Of a stretch of DNA of 51,136 bases, positions 7,280 through 14,730 are shown piece by piece. The notes beneath the pieces are model-generated. The model searched no databases. It saw only the letters and a program-made list of their open reading frames with translations, and was not told the DNA's origin. The translations under genes and the position numbers were made by a program. Each line of letters opens with the position of its first letter. Position 1 is the first letter of the stretch. The DNA is from an uncultured Prevotella sp. (GTDB lineage: Bacteria > Bacteroidota > Bacteroidia > Bacteroidales > Bacteroidaceae), in assembly GCA_944319945.1 (NCBI GenBank), contig CALUFN010000015.1, positions 1 to 51,136 on the forward strand, read 5' to 3'.

Positions 7280-9703
7280 TTATTTACATTCTGTTATTAT
7301 GTCATACGTTATTTTGCCGTCTTTTATTTCAGCGTCTACAATCCGTCCGCCCGTAGCATGCAGGCGGAAGCTGGCGTCAACGTCCTTAGGCCACGCTGGG
7401 AAGAGTAGCAGACTGCCGTCGGGAGCTTCCTGAAGAAGCATCTCCTGAAGGCCTATCATGGCTCCGCCGCCGCGGTTGCAGTCGGGCGCCCAGTCGTAAC
7501 CGGGATCCCAAAATGCCGGGAAGCGGTAAGGGCCGTCGGCCAGTTTCGCCGTGTTGAGCCTCACGGCCTCGTCCGTCAGGCCGAGGCAGGCGGCCCAGAT
7601 GTTGTCCTGCTTCCAGCCGATGTGCGTGCGCATCTCCACGGCGTGGGGGTCTTTCAGGTAAGTGTTGCGCGCTATGTCGAGTCCGTCGCGCCCCATGCCG
7701 TACATGCGCCACGGGAACACGGGGTAGAGCTGTGGCGTCTCCACGTTCTGTATGCGCGCCCATACGACGGCCGGGGCGATGCATGTGTCGCCGTCGATTG
7801 TGCGTAAGGGGATGTTGGGAATACGTGAAGCGAAAGCCCCCTCAACTCCCCCCGTGGGGGAGCTTTGGTTTGTCTCGGTTGCTTGCTTACTGTTACTTTT
7901 GGTAATTTCAGAAGCTCCCCCATGGGGGGAGTTGAGGGGGCTTTCGCTTTTATACTTCTCAAACTGCTCCGTGACGACCTTCAGCGCGGCCACGACGCTC
8001 GACGGATTGTAGGCCATCTTGTACGTCTCGCAGGCGGACGAGGGGTAGAGTATCAGTTTTCCGTCGCCGTCTAACGCCTTTACTCCCCGTTGTTTGGCGA
8101 GCATCTGGTAATGTTCGTCGAAGAAGCGGAGGCAGCTTATGATCATTGGTTCGTACTTCGTGATGTCCATGCCGGCATAGAAATGGGCCTGAAGTATCAT
8201 CGAACAGAACTCGAGCGACGTGTCCCACTGGTATTCCAACCACGCGTTGCGCTCCATGCCTGGGTCGTCGCCGGGCTTGTGCTTGCCGTATTCGGCTGGG
8301 TTGGGCAGTCCGAAGTTTTCTATCTGCTCGCAATACGACGCTCCGCAGTGGCCCCAATAGTGCTTGGTACGCGCCTCGGCGGTGGGCAGAAGGCGCAAGT
8401 ACGTGTCGAACTGGGCGGCCATCATGTCCGTGTCGCCGCTCTTCAGCATGGGCCAGTAGACAAGTCTTTGGTTCTGTGCGGTCATCGTTCCGCCTCCCCA
8501 CTTGCGGTAATCGGGCGTGAAGGGCGTCTTAGGGTCTACGTAAACGGGGTCGAACGTGAACAGCGAGCCGTTGAACTTAGTCGGCCACTCGCCGTAGGCG
8601 TTGCATCCGAGCATGTAGCGGAACAGCTCGTAGTTGCGCACAGCCCCCTCAACTCCCCCTATTGGTGAGCTTTTGCTTGCCTCGTTTGCTTGCTTACTGT
8701 TGCTTTGAGTAATTTCAGAAGCTCCCCTACGGGGGGAGTTAGAGGGGGCTACTTGTATGTAACTTCTTTGCCAATACGCGTGCCACCATTCGGTGCTGCG
8801 CTTGCGTGAGACCTTTGCCGACGGAGCCTCGGGTGCCTCGTCGCCGTTGTAGAGCACAAAGGTCATCACGGCCTTGCGCATGCCTGACGCCTTGAACTGC
8901 CACGCACGGAAGTCGGTAGAGGCGTAAACGCCGTCTTGCGTGCCGGCGAAGGTGAAGCCGGGAGCGGTCATCCTGCCGCCGAAGCGCAGGCCGCCTATGG
9001 GATTGTAGAGCTGCTGCTTTATGCCGTCGAGCTGCTCGCGGTTCACGGTGAAGTTGAAAACGGTCTGTTCGCGGTTCTTGTGCCAAAAGTCGAGCGTAGA
9101 GCCTTCGGCACGTATCGAGTCGGCATACGTTGTGCAGTCTTTGGGCAGTATCCATTTATACGAGCACTGCTGGCATTCGGCTTTGGTCACCGGGCGGTCC
9201 TTGTAGCGCCAGCTCTCGTAGCTCAGGGTGGCATCGGTCTTGGTCCCGGACATTACTTCCATGTACACGGCCGAGGTGTAGACATCGGCCCAGAGGCGCA
9301 CTTCCGCATCGCGCCCCTTTACGTACACAGCCCCGTCGCTTAGCTTAAGGGTCTGGCTGAAGGTGCCGTCGCCGCCCCTGAAGGGGTCGGATCCGAGACG
9401 CAGGCGGAAGCGTCCGGCCTTGAGCAGGGTGTTGTTCTCGTCGAACATGCCGCTGCGGGCCACGTAGAACATCACGTCGCCGTCCTCAACCCATACGTTC
9501 ATGCCTACGTCGTGGCCGCCGCACGGCATCGAACCGGCCGAGTTGCGGCTCGGCGAAGTCCACACGTAGTCGTCAGGCACATAGTCGACCGCCGAAGCGT
9601 CGACGGCCGTAAACGTTGACGGTAGTATGCATACGGCGACGCATAAGGTGCATTTAGATGTTCTCTTGATAATGTTCTTGAGTTTCAGGTAAAGATTTTT
9701 CAT
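7280..9703 (-). CDS. GH139-like (DUF5703-type) glycoside hydrolase with two repeat-derived inserts
   Basis: The 807-residue product starts with a signal peptide, then a DUF5703-type N-terminal beta domain (DYVWTSPSRNSAGSMPCGG near residue 40). An alpha-barrel-like catalytic part contains MLGCNAYGEWPTKFNG and GHCGASYCEQIENFG. Its place beside an acetylesterase and a GH106 gene matches BT0984-BT0986 in the known RG-II locus, where BT0984 is GH139, an alpha-2-O-methyl-L-fucosidase. I infer the same activity. Two inserts of about 36-40 residues (about 318-354 and 585-625) read SPxNSP..GGASEIT..SNSKQA..SSP.GGVEGA. They are encoded by palindromic DNA elements and look foreign to the fold. Without them the protein would be about 730 residues. 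The reading frame stays open through both. The enzyme may be active or partly impaired. Confidence 0.75.
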   Translation of the reverse strand: MKNLYLKLKNIIKRTSKCTLCVAVCILPSTFTAVDASAVDYVPDDYVWTSPSRNSAGSMPCGGHDVGMNVWVEDGDVMFYVARSGMFDENNTLLKAGRFRLRLGSDPFRGGDGTFSQTLKLSDGAVYVKGRDAEVRLWADVYTSAVYMEVMSGTKTDATLSYESWRYKDRPVTKAECQQCSYKWILPKDCTTYADSIRAEGSTLDFWHKNREQTVFNFTVNREQLDGIKQQLYNPIGGLRFGGRMTAPGFTFAGTQDGVYASTDFRAWQFKASGMRKAVMTFVLYNGDEAPEAPSAKVSRKRSTEWWHAYWQRSYIQVAPSNSPRRGASEITQSNSKQANEASKSSPIGGVEGAVRNYELFRYMLGCNAYGEWPTKFNGSLFTFDPVYVDPKTPFTPDYRKWGGGTMTAQNQRLVYWPMLKSGDTDMMAAQFDTYLRLLPTAEARTKHYWGHCGASYCEQIENFGLPNPAEYGKHKPGDDPGMERNAWLEYQWDTSLEFCSMILQAHFYAGMDITKYEPMIISCLRFFDEHYQMLAKQRGVKALDGDGKLILYPSSACETYKMAYNPSSVVAALKVVTEQFEKYKSESPLNSPHGGASEITKSNSKQATETNQSSPTGGVEGAFASRIPNIPLRTIDGDTCIAPAVVWARIQNVETPQLYPVFPWRMYGMGRDGLDIARNTYLKDPHAVEMRTHIGWKQDNIWAACLGLTDEAVRLNTAKLADGPYRFPAFWDPGYDWAPDCNRGGGAMIGLQEMLLQEAPDGSLLLFPAWPKDVDASFRLHATGGRIVDAEIKDGKITYDIITECK
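7828..7949. repeat. In-frame palindromic element, copy 1 (inside the GH139-like gene)
   Basis: Two 38-bp arms at 7828-7865 and 7912-7949 are inverted copies with one mismatch, separated by 46 bp. Each arm also holds its own small hairpin (CTCCCCC/GGGGGAG). The 46-bp core ending TGGTAATTTCAG is nearly the same as in copy 2. Translated in the host frame it gives a hydrophilic Ser/Gly/Asn/Lys-rich insert at about residues 585-625. Confidence 0.9.
8642..8750. repeat. In-frame palindromic element, copy 2 (inside the GH139-like gene)
   Basis: Arms at about 8642-8673 and 8719-8750 form an imperfect inverted repeat of the same GCCCCCTCAACTCCCC type. The core contains TTGCTTGCTTACTGTT and GTAATTTCAG, as in copy 1. 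It has the same orientation and the same reading frame as copy 1, giving a related peptide at about residues 318-354, inserted between SYIQV and RNYELFRYMLG of the host enzyme. Confidence 0.9.
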
Positions 9704-10049
9704 GTCGTGTGATTATGTTTCAGTTAGAAAAGAACTATTGCGCGTAATACACGTATTGCGCTGCTTGTTTTATGCAAAGATAGCAATTTATCTCCGTTTG
9801 TTTGTGCCTTATTGATGAAAACATGTGTAAATGCCAAAAAACAAAGTATATTGGGATATTATAAAAGGTAACCTTTCGCAACGCAAAAGGTTACCTTTTA
9901 TTACGCAATATGCCACCTTTTGAAGCGTAAAAGGTGGCATATTGCATGAGTAACGATTGCCGGCAGTAGACTCTAAGACGTAATTAGTCTGATTGTCAGC
10001 CTGTTAGCGGCTTTGCGTCAGTCGTTTGTTATCGTGTTCTGACGTGTCG
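9704..10049. other. Intergenic region between the esterase and GH139-like genes
   Basis: This 346-bp gap within the minus-strand gene run has no gene. It carries the 22-bp-period palindrome array at 9864-9942 and a possible minus-strand -7 box TATCTTTG at 9775-9782, 72 bp before the GH139-like start. The matching -33 element is not clear. The GH139-like and GH78 genes may therefore form their own transcription unit. Confidence 0.5.
9864..9942. repeat. 22-bp-period palindrome array A
   Basis: Four 13-bp modules start at 9864, 9886, 9908 and 9930, exactly 22 bp apart with 9-bp spacers. They are AAAGGTAACCTTT, AAAGGTTACCTTT, ATATGCCACCTTT and AAAGGTGGCATAT. Module 2 is the reverse complement of module 1, and module 4 of module 3. 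Modules 3 and 4 with flanks form a perfect 17-bp stem (9905-9921 with 9929-9945). Confidence 0.85.
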
Positions 10050-11459
10050 TCATTCGTCCCAGTCGTCGGTGCGGAACGAGCTTACGGGTAGCCCGTCGCA
10101 GTAGAGGTCGCCGCAGGCCCAGTCCTTGAAGGCATAGCGCACGGCTACGGGATGCTTCACCTTGTCACTTTTCACGTAGACCTTGCTGCGCTGTATCCAT
10201 GCTTTTGCCGGATGGAACACGCGGTCTTCGCCGGCAATCTCGAAGAGGTCGCTCTTCAGTCCGTTGGTGCCGTAGACCCACATGTCGGCGCGATGGAAGC
10301 GCACTACGGCGGTGTCGTTTTGGAATGTGACGTCGCGGAAGTAGGGGCTTTCGGCCGTCAGGCCCTCAACGCCGTAGGTCTTGTTGAGTGCGAGCAGGGC
10401 GAGGCGCAGCCCGGCGAGGTTTTTCTTCCGCGGGTGTATGCCGTATTCGAGTCCTGCGTCCATGAGCACGGCCATGCCGCAGTTTTTGTTCATCAGCTCC
10501 GCCTTCGACTGCTGTTCGCGCAGCAGGGCACTGTTCACGGTGTAGTTGATTATCTTATAGTCGTAGGGAGCTATCTGGCAGAAGTAGAAGGGAAAGTCGC
10601 CCTGACCCCATTCTGCGCGCCATCCGCCTATCATGGCCGTCATCATGTCGGCGTAGGTCTTGTAGCGCGGCACGTTGTCTTCGCCCTGATACCAGATTAC
10701 TCCGCGCATCGTGACGCCGATAAGGGGGTGGAGCATGCCGTTGTAGAGCACGGTAGGCGTGCGGTTTTTAGATTTTACATCGTCTTGCGTAGCGGGTATC
10801 TTAGCGTCGGGGAAGGCCTTCAGCCAGTCGGCCTTCATCCATGCCTCGCACGCCGAGCCGCCCCACGACGCAACGATGAGCCCTACTGGCACGCCGAGCA
10901 TGCGGCGCAGCTCACGGCCGAAGTAGTAGGCCGTGGCACTGAACTCGCGCACTGACGCGGGGCAGGCCTCGCTCCATTGGCCGCTAACGGTGTCGACGGG
11001 CGTTATCTTGCTGTTGCGCTTTACTGTGAAGAGGCGCAGCTGCGGGTCGGTGCTGTGCAGTATGTCCTCTACGGCGCCCTCTACGGGCTGGTTTTTGAAT
11101 CCTTTCATCGGCATCTCCATGTTGCTCTGGCCGGAGCAAATCCATAGTTCGCCGATGAGGATGTTGTCGAGCACGGTCTCTTGGCCGTCGGTCAGGGTTA
11201 TCTTATACGGCCCTCCGGCTTCGGGAGTGCGCACCGACGTTTTCCATTTTCCGTCGGCACCGGCTTTCACTGTGTACGTCTTGTTGTCCCACGAGGTGGT
11301 AATCTTCACCGTTGCCGACGCGTCGGCCCGGCCCCACAGGTTGGCGTCGGCCTCTCGCTGCATTACCATTCCGTCGGCGAACATCTTCGGCAGTGTTACC
11401 TTTGCGCTGCCGCTTGCGGCTGCAAGCAGCGCGGTTAGTAAGAATGTAAGTTTTTTCAT
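10050..11459 (-). CDS. Secreted SGNH carbohydrate acetylesterase (sialate O-acetylesterase-like)
   Basis: This 469-residue secreted hydrolase has a signal peptide (MKKLTFLLTALLAAASGSA) and the SGNH-type active site. The nucleophile block is GQSNME with Ser112, followed by GVIWYQGEDN, and the Asp/His block ends in GIHPRKK with His342. It would remove O-acetyl groups from sugars. A longer frame to 11591 is rejected because the extra 44 residues come from a repeat element and precede a good signal peptide. It lies between GH139-like and GH106 genes, as BT0985 does in the RG-II locus. There it would clear acetyl groups, for example from methyl-fucose or aceric acid, to let exo-enzymes proceed (inference). 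Activity on sialic acid is not implied. Confidence 0.88.
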   Translation of the reverse strand: MKKLTFLLTALLAAASGSAKVTLPKMFADGMVMQREADANLWGRADASATVKITTSWDNKTYTVKAGADGKWKTSVRTPEAGGPYKITLTDGQETVLDNILIGELWICSGQSNMEMPMKGFKNQPVEGAVEDILHSTDPQLRLFTVKRNSKITPVDTVSGQWSEACPASVREFSATAYYFGRELRRMLGVPVGLIVASWGGSACEAWMKADWLKAFPDAKIPATQDDVKSKNRTPTVLYNGMLHPLIGVTMRGVIWYQGEDNVPRYKTYADMMTAMIGGWRAEWGQGDFPFYFCQIAPYDYKIINYTVNSALLREQQSKAELMNKNCGMAVLMDAGLEYGIHPRKKNLAGLRLALLALNKTYGVEGLTAESPYFRDVTFQNDTAVVRFHRADMWVYGTNGLKSDLFEIAGEDRVFHPAKAWIQRSKVYVKSDKVKHPVAVRYAFKDWACGDLYCDGLPVSSFRTDDWDE

Positions 11460-11479
11460 TGTGTGATTTGATTTTTTAA

Positions 11480-11573
11480 AGCCCCTCCCGACCTCCCCCG
11501 TGGTGAGGGGCTTGGGTGTGTTTTGTAAAAGTGAAGTCTCCCCCTCCCTGCAGGGGAGGGAAGGGGAGAGGCT
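11480..11573. repeat. GC-rich inverted-repeat element between GH106 and esterase genes
   Basis: An imperfect inverted repeat has a left arm starting AGCCCCTCCCGACCTCCCCC (11480) and a right arm GGGGAGGGAAGGGGAGAGGCT ending near 11573. It lies directly before the GH106 stop codon and upstream of the esterase start. It resembles in kind the elements inside the GH139-like gene. Read through, it gives a false N-terminal extension of the esterase. Confidence 0.75.
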
Positions 11574-11574
11574 G

Positions 11575-14500
11575 TTAATATAGGTTCTCAATCTTCACCG
11601 GACCTAACAGTCCTGCGGGCAGAAGGTCTTTTTCGGCACGGCGGTATTTGCCGTTCGTCCATATTCCTTCAAACGGCGGATTGCCCTCGTCGCTGCCTTG
11701 CAGGGCGTTAGCCCAAGTGTTTACCACGGTTATTGTCAGCGTGTTGTTGCCGCGCTTCACGGCTTTGGTTATGTCTACGGCGAACGGGGCAGTCCATGCC
11801 GTGCCGCATTTACGCCCGTTTACGTAGACTGTGGCGGTGTTGGCCACGCTGCCGAGGTTGAGCGTTATGCAGCCTTTTGGCTTGGTCGCTAGGCGGAACG
11901 TCGTCTTGTATGTGGCGTGCCCCGAGTAGTATTTCACCTTATTGTCTTCAGATTTGCTCCAGTCGAACAGGGCGTTCACGGTCATTTTCTTGCCCGTTTC
12001 CTCGAAGCTGACGTTCCATTTGTTCTTGTCGAGCGTCAGCAGCGTAGTGCTTTGCGTCGGCATTTCGACCACGGTGGCAGGCACTGCGTCGTCAGACAAA
12101 ATGTAGAACACCGAGCCGCCTACGGGCAACGTTACGTTTCGTCCGGCTTTGTAGACCTTTCCCGTTACGGCGTCGGCAAGGTATCGGTTCGCTCTTTCCG
12201 CCCTGAACGCAGGTGAGAAGGTCATTGCGGAGTCGGTCTGGTTGCTCAGGAAGTAGATGTCGGCTCCCTCGGCGGCGCGGTGGGTGAAGTCGATGCCTTC
12301 GGGCAGGTCGGCGTCTTTCTTTATGCCGAGACTCGCAAGGTCTATCTCCTTCCACGGTTCGCGTATCACGGGCACGCCCCATTTTGCTATTGAGTCAATC
12401 GTATTCCAGCATGTTATGATGCGTCCGGGGTTCATCTTTCTTGCCTGAGGGATTACGAGTGCGGCGTATTCCATGCCGTCTTGTGTGACGAGCCGGCCGT
12501 TCTTAACCTGCGACTTGCCTAACACATCGTGGTTGAACGAGTCATAACGGTAGCCGCGCAGCGGATTTATCCAGTGTTCGGCCTTAGTCATGTTGGCCGT
12601 GTGGGTTACCTTTACGGGGCTTACCTCGAGCGGTTGGCCTACGTTTGCGAGGCGTTTGCGCTCGCGTTCCTTCGTAGCTTCGCTGTAAAGTCCGGGCAGT
12701 GACGTTATCAGACGTTCCGGCAATATCGAGCGCCGGGGAGTTTCGTCGCCCGTGTACACGGCAAGATCGATTACCGGTTTGCCGTATTGCAGCAACGACT
12801 GGCAACGTGATATGTAGCCCGTGAAGGTCGGCATTTCCCTCCACCAGGTGTTATCGCGCTGGAAGAAGGTGCCTATTCCGTCGAGCGTCATGCCGGGACG
12901 GCGATCTGTCCAGGGGTTATGTGTGTTCACATGGAACACTATGGCGTTGATGCCAGTGCAGTAGTTGCGGTCAAGCAGGGGCTTAAGCAGGGCGAAGTCC
13001 TCGTCCCACGTGCCGCGCACCTCGGTGAAGCCTTCGGCCTGGATGATGTTCTTGCCGTAGATGTGGGCGCCGCTTACGGCATCGAGCATGTCGTTGAGCT
13101 TGTCGTGTGTGGGACTGTTAAGCCAAAATTCGCCCATCGGATAGTCGGCGTATTGGTAGTGAAGCAGGCCGTCGCTGACCATTGTCGGTGCTACGCACTC
13201 GGCCGAGAGCTTGCATCCGTACTTCTTGCCGAGTGCCGCCACCTCGTCGAAGAACACGTCGTTGATAAGTTCGGCGATGGTCAGGCGTATGTCACGCAGC
13301 ACTTTCTCTGACTCTTGTGAAGAACCTATCGGCACGCCGGCGTAGACGGGAAGCCACGGCGTAAGGTCGTAACCGCGGCGGCGACGGAACTCTTCGGTGA
13401 AGTTATCGCTCCAGTTTTGGCTACCGCATTCCCAGCTGTCTACGTGTATGCGGGTGAGCACTTTCTTAACGATGTCTTGCGGAGCGCGCCTGTATATCTC
13501 GCCGAACCAGTTATCGAACTGTTTCCTTATGGCCTCGCGCGAGAACTTGTCGCATTCTAATCCGCGGCCTCCGCCGCCCGTGGCGTTGACGTGCCCCGTC
13601 GACGTATGCCCTATGCGCAGTATGTGCCAGCGGCCTTTAGGCAGGTTTATTGAGAATGGTTTGTCGAGGAAGTCGGAAGAAAGCAGCTTGCCGGTGAGGT
13701 TGATTATCTTGTCCTTTGGCACGCATTCGTTGTCGGCAATGGGGAAATATTCCGACACGCGCCACACCTTTCCCGACTTGCCTTCATAGCCGTCAATCAC
13801 CGGTTCGGTGCCAAGCACGATGTCGGCAATCTTCAGGTTGGGCTTCCATTTTGCCGCGTCCATGTCTTCCGAGCCGGGATCGCTGCCTTCGGGAGTCCAG
13901 TGGAACTTGAAGTATCTGGCCGTAGTGGTGGGTATTGCGTAGGTGGCGTAGGCGTCGGTGTTCTGCCATCCTTGCCGCGCAGGAGTGATTTCGCGCACGA
14001 AACGGTAGTCTACGCCGTTGTCGGATGCGTACACCTTGAACCTGTGTGCCTGGTAGTTGTTGCCTCCGGTGATGATCTTCACGCTGCGCAGGGTGTAAGG
14101 TTCGTCGTAAGACATTATTATGTCGCACGGCTCTGAGGAACGGAATGGGAACTCAACCGACGCCTTCGGCTTCCTCGGATCTACGTATTCGGCCGGATAA
14201 GCAAACGTGCTTATGTCCTCATAGTAGTTCTCCTTGTACGCAGGGCGCGGCAATACGATCTCCTGCTCGCCGCCTTCCACGATGGTGTCAGACCATACTA
14301 TGCGTTGCATTGACTCTTCGGGCTTAATCCATGGGCCGCCTCCAAGCGCAAAACCGTCGGAGAAGTGGATGCCCATTTCGAGGTCGAGCTTGGCTGCGGT
14401 GTTGAACACCGTGTTCATGCGTTTCCACCACTCTGGCGACAGCTGTCGGCTTGTGCCCTTGTATTGCGGCCCGTCGCTCACGTCTTTTATCGGCATCAGG

Positions 14501-14730
14501 TAGAAGCCTTTGATGCCTGCGTCGTGCATGGCCTTAAGGTCGAGGCGTATTCCTTCGTCAGTAACGCAGCCGTACATCCAGTACCAGAACGTCCACGGGG
14601 CTGCTTTTTCAGACGGCGACATAAAACGCTTGTACCATTCAGGAGCTGTCTCCTGAATGGTATTTTGCGCTGCCGCAGGCGCTAACGTGGCGCATGTTAA
14701 GATTATGGAAAATAGTTTTTTCATCGTCAT
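11575..14730 (-). CDS. Secreted alpha-L-rhamnosidase, GH106
   Basis: The 1051-residue protein has a signal peptide (MKKLFSIILTCATLAPAAA) and the GH106 N-terminal barrel pattern with PWTFWYWMYGCVTDEGI and DLKAMHDAGIKGFYLMP (about residues 45-85). Further blocks typical of the family are EMGIHFSDGFALGGGPWI and NAIVFHVNTHNPWTD. The C-terminal part carries a GH2-type sugar-binding sandwich (TATVYVNGRKCGTAW). GH106 enzymes are calcium-dependent inverting alpha-L-rhamnosidases acting on pectic side chains; BT0986 is the RG-II example. The ATG at 14728-14730 overlaps the stop of the upstream GH2 gene by 4 nt (ATGA), so translation is coupled. A second ATG two codons on is equally possible. Confidence 0.9.
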   Translation of the reverse strand: MTMKKLFSIILTCATLAPAAAQNTIQETAPEWYKRFMSPSEKAAPWTFWYWMYGCVTDEGIRLDLKAMHDAGIKGFYLMPIKDVSDGPQYKGTSRQLSPEWWKRMNTVFNTAAKLDLEMGIHFSDGFALGGGPWIKPEESMQRIVWSDTIVEGGEQEIVLPRPAYKENYYEDISTFAYPAEYVDPRKPKASVEFPFRSSEPCDIIMSYDEPYTLRSVKIITGGNNYQAHRFKVYASDNGVDYRFVREITPARQGWQNTDAYATYAIPTTTARYFKFHWTPEGSDPGSEDMDAAKWKPNLKIADIVLGTEPVIDGYEGKSGKVWRVSEYFPIADNECVPKDKIINLTGKLLSSDFLDKPFSINLPKGRWHILRIGHTSTGHVNATGGGGRGLECDKFSREAIRKQFDNWFGEIYRRAPQDIVKKVLTRIHVDSWECGSQNWSDNFTEEFRRRRGYDLTPWLPVYAGVPIGSSQESEKVLRDIRLTIAELINDVFFDEVAALGKKYGCKLSAECVAPTMVSDGLLHYQYADYPMGEFWLNSPTHDKLNDMLDAVSGAHIYGKNIIQAEGFTEVRGTWDEDFALLKPLLDRNYCTGINAIVFHVNTHNPWTDRRPGMTLDGIGTFFQRDNTWWREMPTFTGYISRCQSLLQYGKPVIDLAVYTGDETPRRSILPERLITSLPGLYSEATKERERKRLANVGQPLEVSPVKVTHTANMTKAEHWINPLRGYRYDSFNHDVLGKSQVKNGRLVTQDGMEYAALVIPQARKMNPGRIITCWNTIDSIAKWGVPVIREPWKEIDLASLGIKKDADLPEGIDFTHRAAEGADIYFLSNQTDSAMTFSPAFRAERANRYLADAVTGKVYKAGRNVTLPVGGSVFYILSDDAVPATVVEMPTQSTTLLTLDKNKWNVSFEETGKKMTVNALFDWSKSEDNKVKYYSGHATYKTTFRLATKPKGCITLNLGSVANTATVYVNGRKCGTAWTAPFAVDITKAVKRGNNTLTITVVNTWANALQGSDEGNPPFEGIWTNGKYRRAEKDLLPAGLLGPVKIENLY

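Noticed and set aside
9864-9942. CRISPR array
   Set aside because: Repeats are 13-bp palindromes with 9-bp spacers, far too short, and no cas genes are present.
11460-11591. N-terminal extension of the esterase
   Set aside because: The 44 extra residues come from an inverted-repeat element and precede a complete signal peptide at 11459.
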